This document shows, in pieces, positions 1 to 5,880 of a stretch of 5,880 nucleotides of DNA. The notes beneath the pieces were generated by a model. That model was given only the letters and a program-made list of their open reading frames with translations, did no database searches and had not been told where the DNA came from. Numbering within the stretch: the first letter of the stretch is position 1; each line of letters opens with the position of its first letter. Both the position numbers and the translations under genes were made by a program. Where the stretch lies: NCBI GenBank assembly GCA_018647025.1, contig JABGTQ010000074.1, positions 1 to 5,880 on the forward strand. The letters run 5' to 3'. The DNA comes from Nitrospina sp. (GTDB taxonomy: Bacteria > Nitrospinota > Nitrospinia > Nitrospinales > VA-1).

Positions 1-832
1 TTTTTAAAACCGGATTAATGTCTGGTAGAGTAAGCGAAAACCCAACTGGCTCCCCACTAATCTCTGCAATAAAGCAATATTCTGGACGAATAAAATTTTT
101 CATTTCATTTGCAGAATATTTAAATTCCTCTTTAGACATTGGAATAAAACCCCAATTATTAGCCCATGACTCATTATAAATACGCCAAATAATATCTATT
201 TCCTCGTCAAAATATTTTAAGGAAAAGGATCTTATTGAAAACCGATCTCTTTTATAAATACGCTTTATTGCCGATTCGAGGTATTCTGGCACCCTAGACA
301 GTGTCATTCTTAAGGAAACCAAATCCTTATATTTAATTAGTCCCCAGTCATCAAAATAACCTGAGTAATAATAAGGATTATATGGGATTCCTATGACCGG
401 TGAAGTATCAAAACCATCTATAAGCAAACCACATTCATGATTAGTCGATAAATTTACTGGGCCAATAAGCTTACTAAAGTTTCTTTCGCGACACCATTGC
501 GCTGCTTTATCAAGTAATAAATCTGAAACTTGCTTATCATTAACTACCTCAAACATTCCAAAAAATCCTACCCTATTCGATAACGTTTCGTTATGAACAT
601 AGTTTTCGATCAAGGCTATCCTTCCTACCACTGTATGTTTATCTGAAGTTACTAAAAATAAATCAACCTTAGAATATTTTAAAAATGGATTTACTGAAGG
701 GTCTAAGAATTTTTCACGCTCACTAATCAGAGGAGGAATCCATAGAGGAGAATCTTCATAAACCTTCCATGGCAATCTAATAAATTTTTTTATATCGGTT
801 GAAGTTTTTACTTGTTGAACACTAAAGGACAT
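1..832 (-). CDS. GNAT-fold acyltransferase, N-terminal 277 residues (cut by window edge); candidate ceramide synthase
   Basis: The frame is open from the ATG at 832 to the window edge with no stop. I recognise a family of roughly 370-400 residues annotated as GNAT N-acetyltransferases. Visible marks are RLPWKVY near residues 19-25, WIPPLISE near 31-38, the DPSVNPF segment at 44-50, a beta hairpin ending GRIALIEN at 70-77, GFFGMFE at 89-95, GPVNLSTN at 124-131, DGFD at 139-142 and YNPYYY at 151-156. A second strand-turn-strand, CFIAEISGEPVGF at 253-265, followed by LPDIN at 270-274, suggests a second GNAT-like unit whose remainder lies beyond the edge. The usual R/QxxGxG/A coenzyme A loop is not seen after GFFGMFE. 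No Shine-Dalgarno precedes the start; the ATG overlaps the stop of the upstream synthase, so translation is probably coupled. N-acylation of a sphingoid base is inferred from this partner and from the GNAT-related ceramide synthase of Caulobacter (from memory). Confidence 0.85.
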   Translation of the reverse strand, partial: MSFSVQQVKTSTDIKKFIRLPWKVYEDSPLWIPPLISEREKFLDPSVNPFLKYSKVDLFLVTSDKHTVVGRIALIENYVHNETLSNRVGFFGMFEVVNDKQVSDLLLDKAAQWCRERNFSKLIGPVNLSTNHECGLLIDGFDTSPVIGIPYNPYYYSGYFDDWGLIKYKDLVSLRMTLSRVPEYLESAIKRIYKRDRFSIRSFSLKYFDEEIDIIWRIYNESWANNWGFIPMSKEEFKYSANEMKNFIRPEYCFIAEISGEPVGFSLTLPDINPVLK

Positions 833-834
833 TA
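830..834 (-). other. TAATG stop/start overlap joining synthase and acyltransferase
   Basis: The synthase stop TAA (834-832) and the acyltransferase start ATG (832-830) share one base. The bases just upstream of the ATG on the minus strand (CTTGCCCCAGTA) contain no purine-rich ribosome-binding site. Terminating ribosomes therefore probably reinitiate here, which would tie the yields of the two proteins together. Confidence 0.85.
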
Positions 835-2124
835 CTGGGGCAAGATACCTATTTTTTTCAAATTCTTCTCAAATGAGGTCAAAATTCTATCTAGGTCTTT
901 TTTGGTATGTTCGGAAGTATAACTGGTTCTAATCATAGCTTTTAATGGTGGAACTACTGGAGATACAGCAACCCCAGCAAATACAGCGTCATCAAACAAT
1001 AATCTGTTCATATACAAAGTAAGAGCTTCATCGCCTATCTGAATAGGAACAATAGGCACAAGATTATTATTCACCTGAATTCCTAGTTCAAAAAAAGCTC
1101 TTTTAATAAAAGTTGTATTTTCATGCAATCGTTTTCTGCGTTTTGAATCATTAGCAAGAATATCTAATCCTTCTAAAACCCCTGCAACAGAAGCAGGAGG
1201 TAAAGCTGCTGTAAAAATAAATGCAGAAGCTTTATGCCTTATGTATTCTGCTATATCTTTTTTTGTAGAAACAAAACCTCCGATTGACCCCAAGCTCTTA
1301 GAAAAGGTTCCCACATAAATATCAACATCTTTTTCTACATCAAAGTATTCACAGGCCCCGCGTCCATTATCGCCTAAAACTCCCATGCCATGAGCTTCAT
1401 CAACCAACAAATTCGCCCCGTGATTTTTTGCAATCTTAACAATTTCAGGAAGATTAGCGATATCACCACTCATACTGAAAACACTATCAGTAATAATAAG
1501 CTTTCCTTTAGCTTGAGAGTGCTTTTGGAGCAAATGCTCCAAGTGGTCCATGTCATTATGCCGGTAACGTACTGTTTTTCCTGGGGCAAGAGCGCAACCT
1601 TCATAGATACTCGCATGGTTTTCACGATCTGAAAAGGCAATATCCTGCCTGCCCAAAATACAAGAAATAGTTCCCTGATTAGCCTGAAAACCAGTTGACA
1701 TAACAATTGAATCTTCACGTCTAAGAAAATCAGAAATATTTTTTTCTAAAGTCCGATGCAAACTCAATGTTCCATTTAGGAAACGGCTTCCGGTACACCC
1801 AATTCCAAACTTTTCAATAGCATCCCTTCCCGCCGCAATAACTCTAGGATCTTTCGCCAAGCCCAGGTAGTTATTACTTGAGATAGTCACTACATCCCTC
1901 CCATCAATGACTACATGGGAGCTTCCTGTTTCTTCAATTTCTCGAAAGTAAGGATATATCCCTAAACTCTTGGCTTGAGCAGGAGCTTGGTAGTTAGCGC
2001 ACTTGGAAAAAATTCCCGTATCATTTTCAGTTGACGTGCGTAAATGACCACTTTCAAAGTCAAATTGTTCTTTTATCTGAATTATCTTTTTAGCTGATTC
2101 TGATTCTATAGATGTTTTGGGCAT
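832..2124 (-). CDS. Serine palmitoyltransferase-like alpha-oxoamine synthase (PLP-dependent)
   Basis: This is a fold-type I PLP enzyme of about 430 residues that condenses an amino acid with an acyl thioester with loss of CO2. For serine palmitoyltransferase, L-serine plus a fatty acyl group gives 3-ketosphinganine, the first step of sphingolipid synthesis, in the cytoplasm or at the inner membrane. Numbered from the ATG at 2124, motifs are SNNYLGL (83-89), GCTGSRFLNG (109-118), STGFQAN (143-149), NHASIY (169-174; H170 stacks on PLP), RYRHND (186-191), VDEAHGMG (241-248; D242, H245), GTFSKS (272-277; K276 is the PLP lysine), IGGF (281-284), FIFTAALPP (302-310) and R399 in IRTSYTSEHT. TFSKS-GGF and FIFTAALPP favour the palmitoyltransferase branch over 8-amino-7-oxononanoate synthase, which usually has TFGK. 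The start is uncertain: a TTG at 2142 has AAAGG three bases ahead, while the ATG at 2124 has no clear ribosome-binding site. The coupled acyltransferase supports a lipid rather than a biotin role. Confidence 0.88.
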   Translation of the reverse strand: MPKTSIESESAKKIIQIKEQFDFESGHLRTSTENDTGIFSKCANYQAPAQAKSLGIYPYFREIEETGSSHVVIDGRDVVTISSNNYLGLAKDPRVIAAGRDAIEKFGIGCTGSRFLNGTLSLHRTLEKNISDFLRREDSIVMSTGFQANQGTISCILGRQDIAFSDRENHASIYEGCALAPGKTVRYRHNDMDHLEHLLQKHSQAKGKLIITDSVFSMSGDIANLPEIVKIAKNHGANLLVDEAHGMGVLGDNGRGACEYFDVEKDVDIYVGTFSKSLGSIGGFVSTKKDIAEYIRHKASAFIFTAALPPASVAGVLEGLDILANDSKRRKRLHENTTFIKRAFFELGIQVNNNLVPIVPIQIGDEALTLYMNRLLFDDAVFAGVAVSPVVPPLKAMIRTSYTSEHTKKDLDRILTSFEKNLKKIGILPQ

Positions 2125-2284
2125 AATTTTATTGGTATACAAACGCCTTTCACACTGAAAGAAAAATACGATCGAGCAAATAGTCTATCTAGATTAACAC
2201 AAGCAATGTCATTGTTTTTAAAGCTATTTAAACAAAAAACTAATATTAACATTAAAAATACCATACAAAAAGCACAAAAAACAC
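2125..2284 (-). other. AT-rich gap before the synthase, with a short inverted repeat
   Basis: About 160 bases separate the desaturase stop from the synthase ATG. The gap holds CAATG-T-CATTG at 2204-2214, which extends to 2201-2217 with one mismatched pair, and an 8-base palindrome ATCTAGAT at 2187-2194. I found no convincing -35/-10 pair and no GC-rich hairpin followed by a T run. The gap is long for a tight operon, so an internal promoter or an mRNA processing site is possible but not shown. Confidence 0.3.
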
Positions 2285-3316
2285 CTAGTTTCCTGATTCT
2301 CTCCAAAGTCGGACCAAAGTTGATATCAAGCCATTAGAGTTAGTCTTAGAATACAAGTTTTTTTTCGAAAACTGCTCTAAAAGTCTTTGGTGAGTTTTTC
2401 CAAGATTGTGGTATGGCATCTCTGGAATCAAATGGTGTGTCGCATGAAACCTCAATCCAACAGGAGCCCATAAAACCCCTAAAAAACTATTTGGAATATT
2501 AACAGAATCGAAAAGTTGTTCTGAAATATCACGAACCTCGTCACCAGAATAACGGTAGCAATGAGCGGCCAATGTTCGTAATGCGTTCATAAAAAAGACT
2601 GCCCCAAAAATAATGAACCAAAGACCAAGGATCTTATAGGAAAAAACTCCTTTCAATAACAATGATATAAAAATCAATCCATACAAACACGTAGCTATCT
2701 CTTGGGCTTGCCACATGGCAACAGTGTTTAGCGAAGAACGTGTTCTTTGGTAGTTTAAATCAATTGAAAATGATGAAAATTTTTCCAACACCAAGGACCT
2801 TAAATTTTTATTGCAATACGAAAGCGGTGTCAAAAAAACAAAGCGCACAAAAAAGAAAACAGGAACAAAAAAGGAAGCACTGATAAATAAAATAATTTTG
2901 TTTCTTCCTTCATTTACAAATGGAAAGTATTCACCGTCGCCCCTGGTACCGTAAAGTTTTATATTATGGTGGTCATTGTGAACCCCTTGATATAAAAAAG
3001 AAGGTATCATCAATGGAAAACCACATAAAAAGTTCCACACAACTCGAAATAAATAAAAAGTGTCTTTTCTTAAATGCGTTATTTCGTGAATGAAAATAGC
3101 TGCTCTATAAAAAGAAAAAATTGCGACAAAATAGAATACCCACCCAATCGGAGAAAAGAAATCCGCCTTAGAGCAAAAATAAAAAGAATACCACCCCAAT
3201 ATAATATGAAACAAAAAATCAACCCAGTATATAAAAGCATTAGGCACCATCAAGTCTTTAACGATTTGCCTAGCCTCTTTTACAGGGATTTTTTGTTCTT
3301 CCTGAATAACAGACAT
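2285..3316 (-). CDS. Membrane di-iron fatty-acid/lipid desaturase
   Basis: This 343-residue integral membrane protein belongs to the fatty acid desaturase superfamily, which uses a histidine-bound di-iron centre, O2 and an electron donor to desaturate or hydroxylate acyl chains. The three histidine boxes are all intact: HEITH at 77-81, HNDHH at 113-117 and HATHH at 291-295, with an extra conserved-looking histidine in AAHCYR at 251-256. Hydrophobic segments lie near 28-47, 56-76, 90-108, 139-163, 206-221 and 228-247. The segments YGTRGDGEY (122-130) and APVGLRFHATHH (284-295), followed by PYHNLGKTH (301-309), are typical of a bacterial desaturase subgroup whose substrates I cannot assign. An in-frame TAG lies four codons upstream, at 3326-3328, so the ATG at 3316 is the only reasonable start, although its ribosome-binding site is weak. 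It lies between a lipid-type exporter and a serine palmitoyltransferase-like gene, so a sphingoid base, ceramide or acyl precursor is a plausible substrate. A general fatty acid or carotenoid role is not excluded. Confidence 0.93.
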   Translation of the reverse strand: MSVIQEEQKIPVKEARQIVKDLMVPNAFIYWVDFLFHIILGWYSFYFCSKADFFSPIGWVFYFVAIFSFYRAAIFIHEITHLRKDTFYLFRVVWNFLCGFPLMIPSFLYQGVHNDHHNIKLYGTRGDGEYFPFVNEGRNKIILFISASFFVPVFFFVRFVFLTPLSYCNKNLRSLVLEKFSSFSIDLNYQRTRSSLNTVAMWQAQEIATCLYGLIFISLLLKGVFSYKILGLWFIIFGAVFFMNALRTLAAHCYRYSGDEVRDISEQLFDSVNIPNSFLGVLWAPVGLRFHATHHLIPEMPYHNLGKTHQRLLEQFSKKNLYSKTNSNGLISTLVRLWRESGN

Positions 3317-3331
3317 AAAACCAATCTACTC

Positions 3332-3341
3332 GTTAATTAAC
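3332..3341. repeat. 10-bp palindrome GTTAATTAAC (possible operator half)
   Basis: This is a perfect inverted repeat between the transporter stop and the desaturase start. Its centre is 22 bp from the centre of the palindrome at 3353-3364, and both share a TAATTA core. It may be part of a protein-binding site; high AT content makes chance occurrence possible. Confidence 0.35.
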
Positions 3342-3372
3342 ATTATTCATTTTACTAATTAGTACTCATCAA
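3342..3372 (-). promoter_or_regulatory. Weak sigma70-like promoter candidate for the desaturase
   Basis: On the minus strand, TTGATG (3372-3367; four of six matches to TTGACA) and AATAAT (3347-3342; five of six matches to TATAAT) are separated by 19 bases, longer than the usual 17. The pair lies 26 bases or more ahead of the ATG at 3316. The 12-bp palindrome sits in the spacer. In AT-rich DNA such matches arise easily, so this is only a candidate. Confidence 0.25.
3353..3364. repeat. 12-bp palindrome TACTAATTAGTA (possible operator)
   Basis: This is a perfect inverted repeat in the spacer of the candidate promoter. A dimeric repressor bound here would block RNA polymerase. It shares its TAATTA core with the palindrome at 3332-3341, about two helical turns away. 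The operator role is inference. Confidence 0.4.
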
Positions 3373-3442
3373 AAAAAATCGGTATTGTTTTTTTCTGAAT
3401 ATCGACCTTGATTTAATTTCAGTCTCCAGTATTAGTATCTAC

Positions 3443-5836
3443 TTAATTTTCAAACTGTGTTTTGATTGTCTTGCCAAAGTTTAATTCAAACAATGCGGGT
3501 AACATAAACAAAGCGCAAATAGTGCACGCTACGATCCCTATCTCGACTATAGTTGCAATAGAATTAACACCAGCATGGTGAGCTATATTAAGACTTGCAT
3601 ACCCCGCCAAGCTAGTTAAAGCTGACAGCATAATAGCGCTTCCAGTTTCCTGAACAGACTTAATCGTAGCGCCCATCGAATAATCTAAAATATGATGGCT
3701 TAAATAAATACAGCTCCCAATCATGATACCTATAATTGATGGAAGCATGACGATATTTATAAAGTTAAGCTTGACTTGAAAAAAAGCCATAATAGCTCCT
3801 GTGAAAACTAAACCGGTTAGCAACGGTAGAAAAGTTTTAAGCGCAAGCACAAAGCTCTGGAGGTCAAGAATTAAAATAAACAAAACAATAGCTACGGCTA
3901 AAATCACTGCCTCAGGCCCTTTTTGTTTTACCCAATCCATAATTTCAGCTGCTAAAAGATTTTCATTTAACACTGAGACTGAAACATTTTTTCCCTCAAG
4001 TATTTTTTTCATTTCTTTTATTTCTTTAGAAAGCTGATAAACATTTTTCACATTAAAAAAATTTTTATTTGCAGGTGAAAACATGAGTAATAAAAAATCA
4101 CCTTTGGCTGTAAGCTTTTCTCTTAAAATCTCAGGGATTGCGGATTCATCAAATGGCTCGACAGCAAGCATTTTTTTAAATTTTTCAAACCTAGCATCCC
4201 CTAAAGAAAATCGTATAATGTCCTTTTCTTCATTAAATAAGCGGCGTATCCTTTTAAAAATTTCCTTTTTGGACTCAAATTCTAGTTGACTAAAATTGTT
4301 TAAAGAGTAGTACATCCCTATGGTTGAATCCTCTCCATTATTTTCCTTAACCTCCTCCAATGCTTGATGAATGGATAAAAGATCTTTTTCTTTTGAAACA
4401 AGCATGACAGTTGGTGAAAAGGCAAATCCAAAGTCGTCTGTTGTTTTTGTCTCATATTCTGCCGCCGGAGAAGCGCCTCTTAATTTCTGAAAATCATATT
4501 CAAATTGAATATGAGGTAAAAGAAAAAGACTTACTATCAAAACCACTAAAAACCCTAAGGAAAGAAAATAAGGGGCACCTCCATATAGGTCATAAATTTT
4601 GAATACAAATAACCTTGCCTTTGGCTTCCCTAACCATGCTACTCGATCATAAAAAATTGTTTGGGCAGGAAACACAAAAATGTATGTAAAGAAAGCACTA
4701 ATAATTCCAATAGTTGCAATTTTCCCAAACTCGGCAAACCCAAGAAAGTCAGAAAAGCTTAATATCGAAAACACGCTTATGGTTGTTAGCATCGAAATAA
4801 CTCCAGAACGGCCTACCTGAGTTGCAACAATCTCACTTGCTTCAGGAATAGACTTCCCCTTAAGCAACTCCTGCTTAAAACGAATATATAAGTGAATTCC
4901 ATAATCAATACCCAGGCCCATTAAAATTGCTACAAGGAACCCAGACACAATATTCAGGTGCCCAATGACAAGTCGAGTAACTGCAAACGTATATGTCATT
5001 GATAGTAATAATGGGAAAATAATAAGAGGAATGGAAAACCAAGACCGCGTATAAATCAATATTATTGCTATTACCAAAAAAGCAGCCAGCAAAACAGAAT
5101 TTTCCAGATCATGCTTTATAAATGCATTTTCTTCTAAACGTACTATTAAGGAACCGGTGAATTTTATTTTTAGTCCAGGAATTTCGTTTTCAAGCCCAGA
5201 TTCATTGATACTCCTCTGAATACCATCAACGAAAGCCTCAGTGAATAAAGTATCTGTAACCGTCCCTTCGGGCTTTAAAAAAATATAATAATTTCTATGC
5301 TTGTTCCCCTTATGGAAAGAGCTGATTTCATCAAAAAACTGGTAATCTTCAGAAAGTTTTTGCAGTTTTTTTGGATTAAAAAGCTCGTTTCCTGCTGAAA
5401 CACCTGTCAATTGATCACGAGCATATTGAATACCCTGATTCACAAGCAGTTCGAGTTGAGTCAATTCATTTCGAGACAGTATGAGGAGTTGTCTATTATT
5501 TAAAAACTCTTTAGGTATTTGTGAGTCAACATATTGCGTTCCCTCAACTTTTTTAAATCGTTGCGATAATTGGCTTATTACCAATGGAGCTTTATCTTGA
5601 GCTAATCCTTCAAGAACTACTACCAAAGGTCCTGATCCACCTGTTTTAGAAACAACTTCATTAAATTCTCTAATCAAGGGAAGGTCTTGCGGAAGCAAAT
5701 TATCCATTCGCGAGTCATAAGAAAGTCCTGTAGAAATATAAATAGAAAATCCGCTCAAAAGAAGTGCACTAGTCAATATCCAGCAAGGATACTTTTGTGT
5801 AATATTTTTAAAACACCATCGCAAAATATTTTTCAT
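3443..5836 (-). CDS. MMPL/RND-superfamily transporter, likely lipid exporter
   Basis: This is a proton-driven inner-membrane transporter of 797 residues, with the usual 12-helix, two-repeat plan of MMPL/HpnN-type RND proteins. Numbered from the ATG at 5836, helix 1 is near 18-37 and a large periplasmic domain (about 38-245) follows. Helices 2-6 lie within about 247-394 and helix 7 near 422-442. A second periplasmic domain runs from about 443 to 640, and helices 8-12 lie within about 641-784. Helix 4 carries MGLGIDYGIH (306-315) with the proton-relay acid D311 and Y312. The matching position in helix 10, GIMIGSCIYL (703-712), has no acid. AGGA seven bases ahead selects the ATG; the in-frame TTG at 5842 is only one base past that site. 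Known relatives move hopanoids, mycolates and other lipids, and the neighbouring lipid genes suggest lipid export here. No outer-membrane channel or periplasmic adaptor gene is in view, and the substrate is unknown. Confidence 0.93.
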   Translation of the reverse strand: MKNILRWCFKNITQKYPCWILTSALLLSGFSIYISTGLSYDSRMDNLLPQDLPLIREFNEVVSKTGGSGPLVVVLEGLAQDKAPLVISQLSQRFKKVEGTQYVDSQIPKEFLNNRQLLILSRNELTQLELLVNQGIQYARDQLTGVSAGNELFNPKKLQKLSEDYQFFDEISSFHKGNKHRNYYIFLKPEGTVTDTLFTEAFVDGIQRSINESGLENEIPGLKIKFTGSLIVRLEENAFIKHDLENSVLLAAFLVIAIILIYTRSWFSIPLIIFPLLLSMTYTFAVTRLVIGHLNIVSGFLVAILMGLGIDYGIHLYIRFKQELLKGKSIPEASEIVATQVGRSGVISMLTTISVFSILSFSDFLGFAEFGKIATIGIISAFFTYIFVFPAQTIFYDRVAWLGKPKARLFVFKIYDLYGGAPYFLSLGFLVVLIVSLFLLPHIQFEYDFQKLRGASPAAEYETKTTDDFGFAFSPTVMLVSKEKDLLSIHQALEEVKENNGEDSTIGMYYSLNNFSQLEFESKKEIFKRIRRLFNEEKDIIRFSLGDARFEKFKKMLAVEPFDESAIPEILREKLTAKGDFLLLMFSPANKNFFNVKNVYQLSKEIKEMKKILEGKNVSVSVLNENLLAAEIMDWVKQKGPEAVILAVAIVLFILILDLQSFVLALKTFLPLLTGLVFTGAIMAFFQVKLNFINIVMLPSIIGIMIGSCIYLSHHILDYSMGATIKSVQETGSAIMLSALTSLAGYASLNIAHHAGVNSIATIVEIGIVACTICALFMLPALFELNFGKTIKTQFEN

Positions 5837-5843
5837 AGACAAA

Positions 5844-5847
5844 TCCT
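5844..5847 (-). promoter_or_regulatory. Shine-Dalgarno AGGA of the transporter gene
   Basis: AGGA lies seven bases before the ATG at 5836 and only one base before the in-frame TTG at 5842. This spacing supports the ATG as the true start. Confidence 0.75.
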
Positions 5848-5880
5848 GTGATGCAAATATTTTTTAAAAAGAATCAAAAA

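Noticed and set aside
1390..1718. Short reading frames on both strands inside the synthase gene
   Set aside because: They overlap the strongly conserved PLP-enzyme coding region and show no recognisable protein features.
832..2124. Synthase as biotin-pathway 8-amino-7-oxononanoate synthase or glycine C-acetyltransferase
   Set aside because: The TFSKS-GGF and FIFTAALPP motifs match the serine palmitoyltransferase branch better, and no biotin or threonine-degradation gene is adjacent. A substrate test would still be needed for certainty.
2106..2306. A 66-codon minus-strand reading frame bridging the desaturase end and the synthase start, with one hydrophobic stretch
   Set aside because: It begins with TTG, has no ribosome-binding site, overlaps both neighbouring genes, and its hydrophobic look follows from T-rich DNA. 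An inner ATG start near 2263 also lacks a ribosome-binding site.
3371..3442. Rho-independent terminator after the transporter, suggested by the T8 run (minus strand) at 3371-3378
   Set aside because: No stable GC-rich stem directly precedes the T run; only weak, bulged pairings can be drawn.
3801..4602. Plus-strand reading frames opposite the transporter
   Set aside because: They lie antisense to a clearly conserved transporter gene and lack ribosome-binding sites or recognisable domains.
3443..5836. Specific naming of the transporter as the hopanoid exporter HpnN
   Set aside because: The architecture fits the family, but no hopanoid or squalene gene is present and the second proton-relay acid is missing, so the substrate cannot be named.
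5837..5842. TTG start for the transporter at 5842
   Set aside because: The AGGA site lies one base from this TTG but seven bases from the ATG at 5836.

Overview
The window is an AT-rich stretch of bacterial DNA with four genes, all on the minus strand. Three are complete and one is cut by the left edge. In transcription order they are: an MMPL/RND-superfamily membrane transporter (5836 to 3443), a membrane di-iron fatty-acid or lipid desaturase (3316 to 2285), a serine palmitoyltransferase-like PLP enzyme of the alpha-oxoamine synthase family (2124 to 832), and the first 277 residues of a GNAT-fold acyltransferase (832 to the window edge). No RNA gene, mobile element, CRISPR array or long repeat is visible. 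The RND/MMPL exporter and sphingolipid-type synthesis point to a Gram-negative-type bacterium with low GC. The sequence alone does not fix the phylum.

Layout. 5837-5880 is the short leader of the transporter, with a good Shine-Dalgarno that selects an ATG rather than an upstream TTG. 3317-3442 is a gene-free gap in front of the desaturase; it holds two TAATTA-centred palindromes 22 bp apart and a weak promoter-like pair. 2125-2284 is an AT-rich gap in front of the synthase, with a short inverted repeat and no convincing promoter. The synthase and the acyltransferase are joined by a TAATG stop/start overlap at 830-834.

How the genes may work together (inference). The synthase would condense L-serine (or another small amino acid) with a fatty acyl thioester to give a 3-keto long-chain base. 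The translationally coupled acyltransferase would be well placed to N-acylate that base. In Caulobacter, ceramide synthase is, as I recall it, also a GNAT-related protein, so a ceramide-synthase role is a reasonable candidate here. The desaturase could introduce a double bond or hydroxyl into the long-chain base or acyl chain, and the MMPL-type transporter could move the finished lipid through the cell envelope. A reductase and a dedicated acyl carrier protein would also be expected for such a pathway; neither is in the window. The best reading is therefore part of a candidate sphingolipid or aminolipid synthesis, modification and export locus. Each enzyme family is well supported, but the final product and the grouping into one pathway are inferred.
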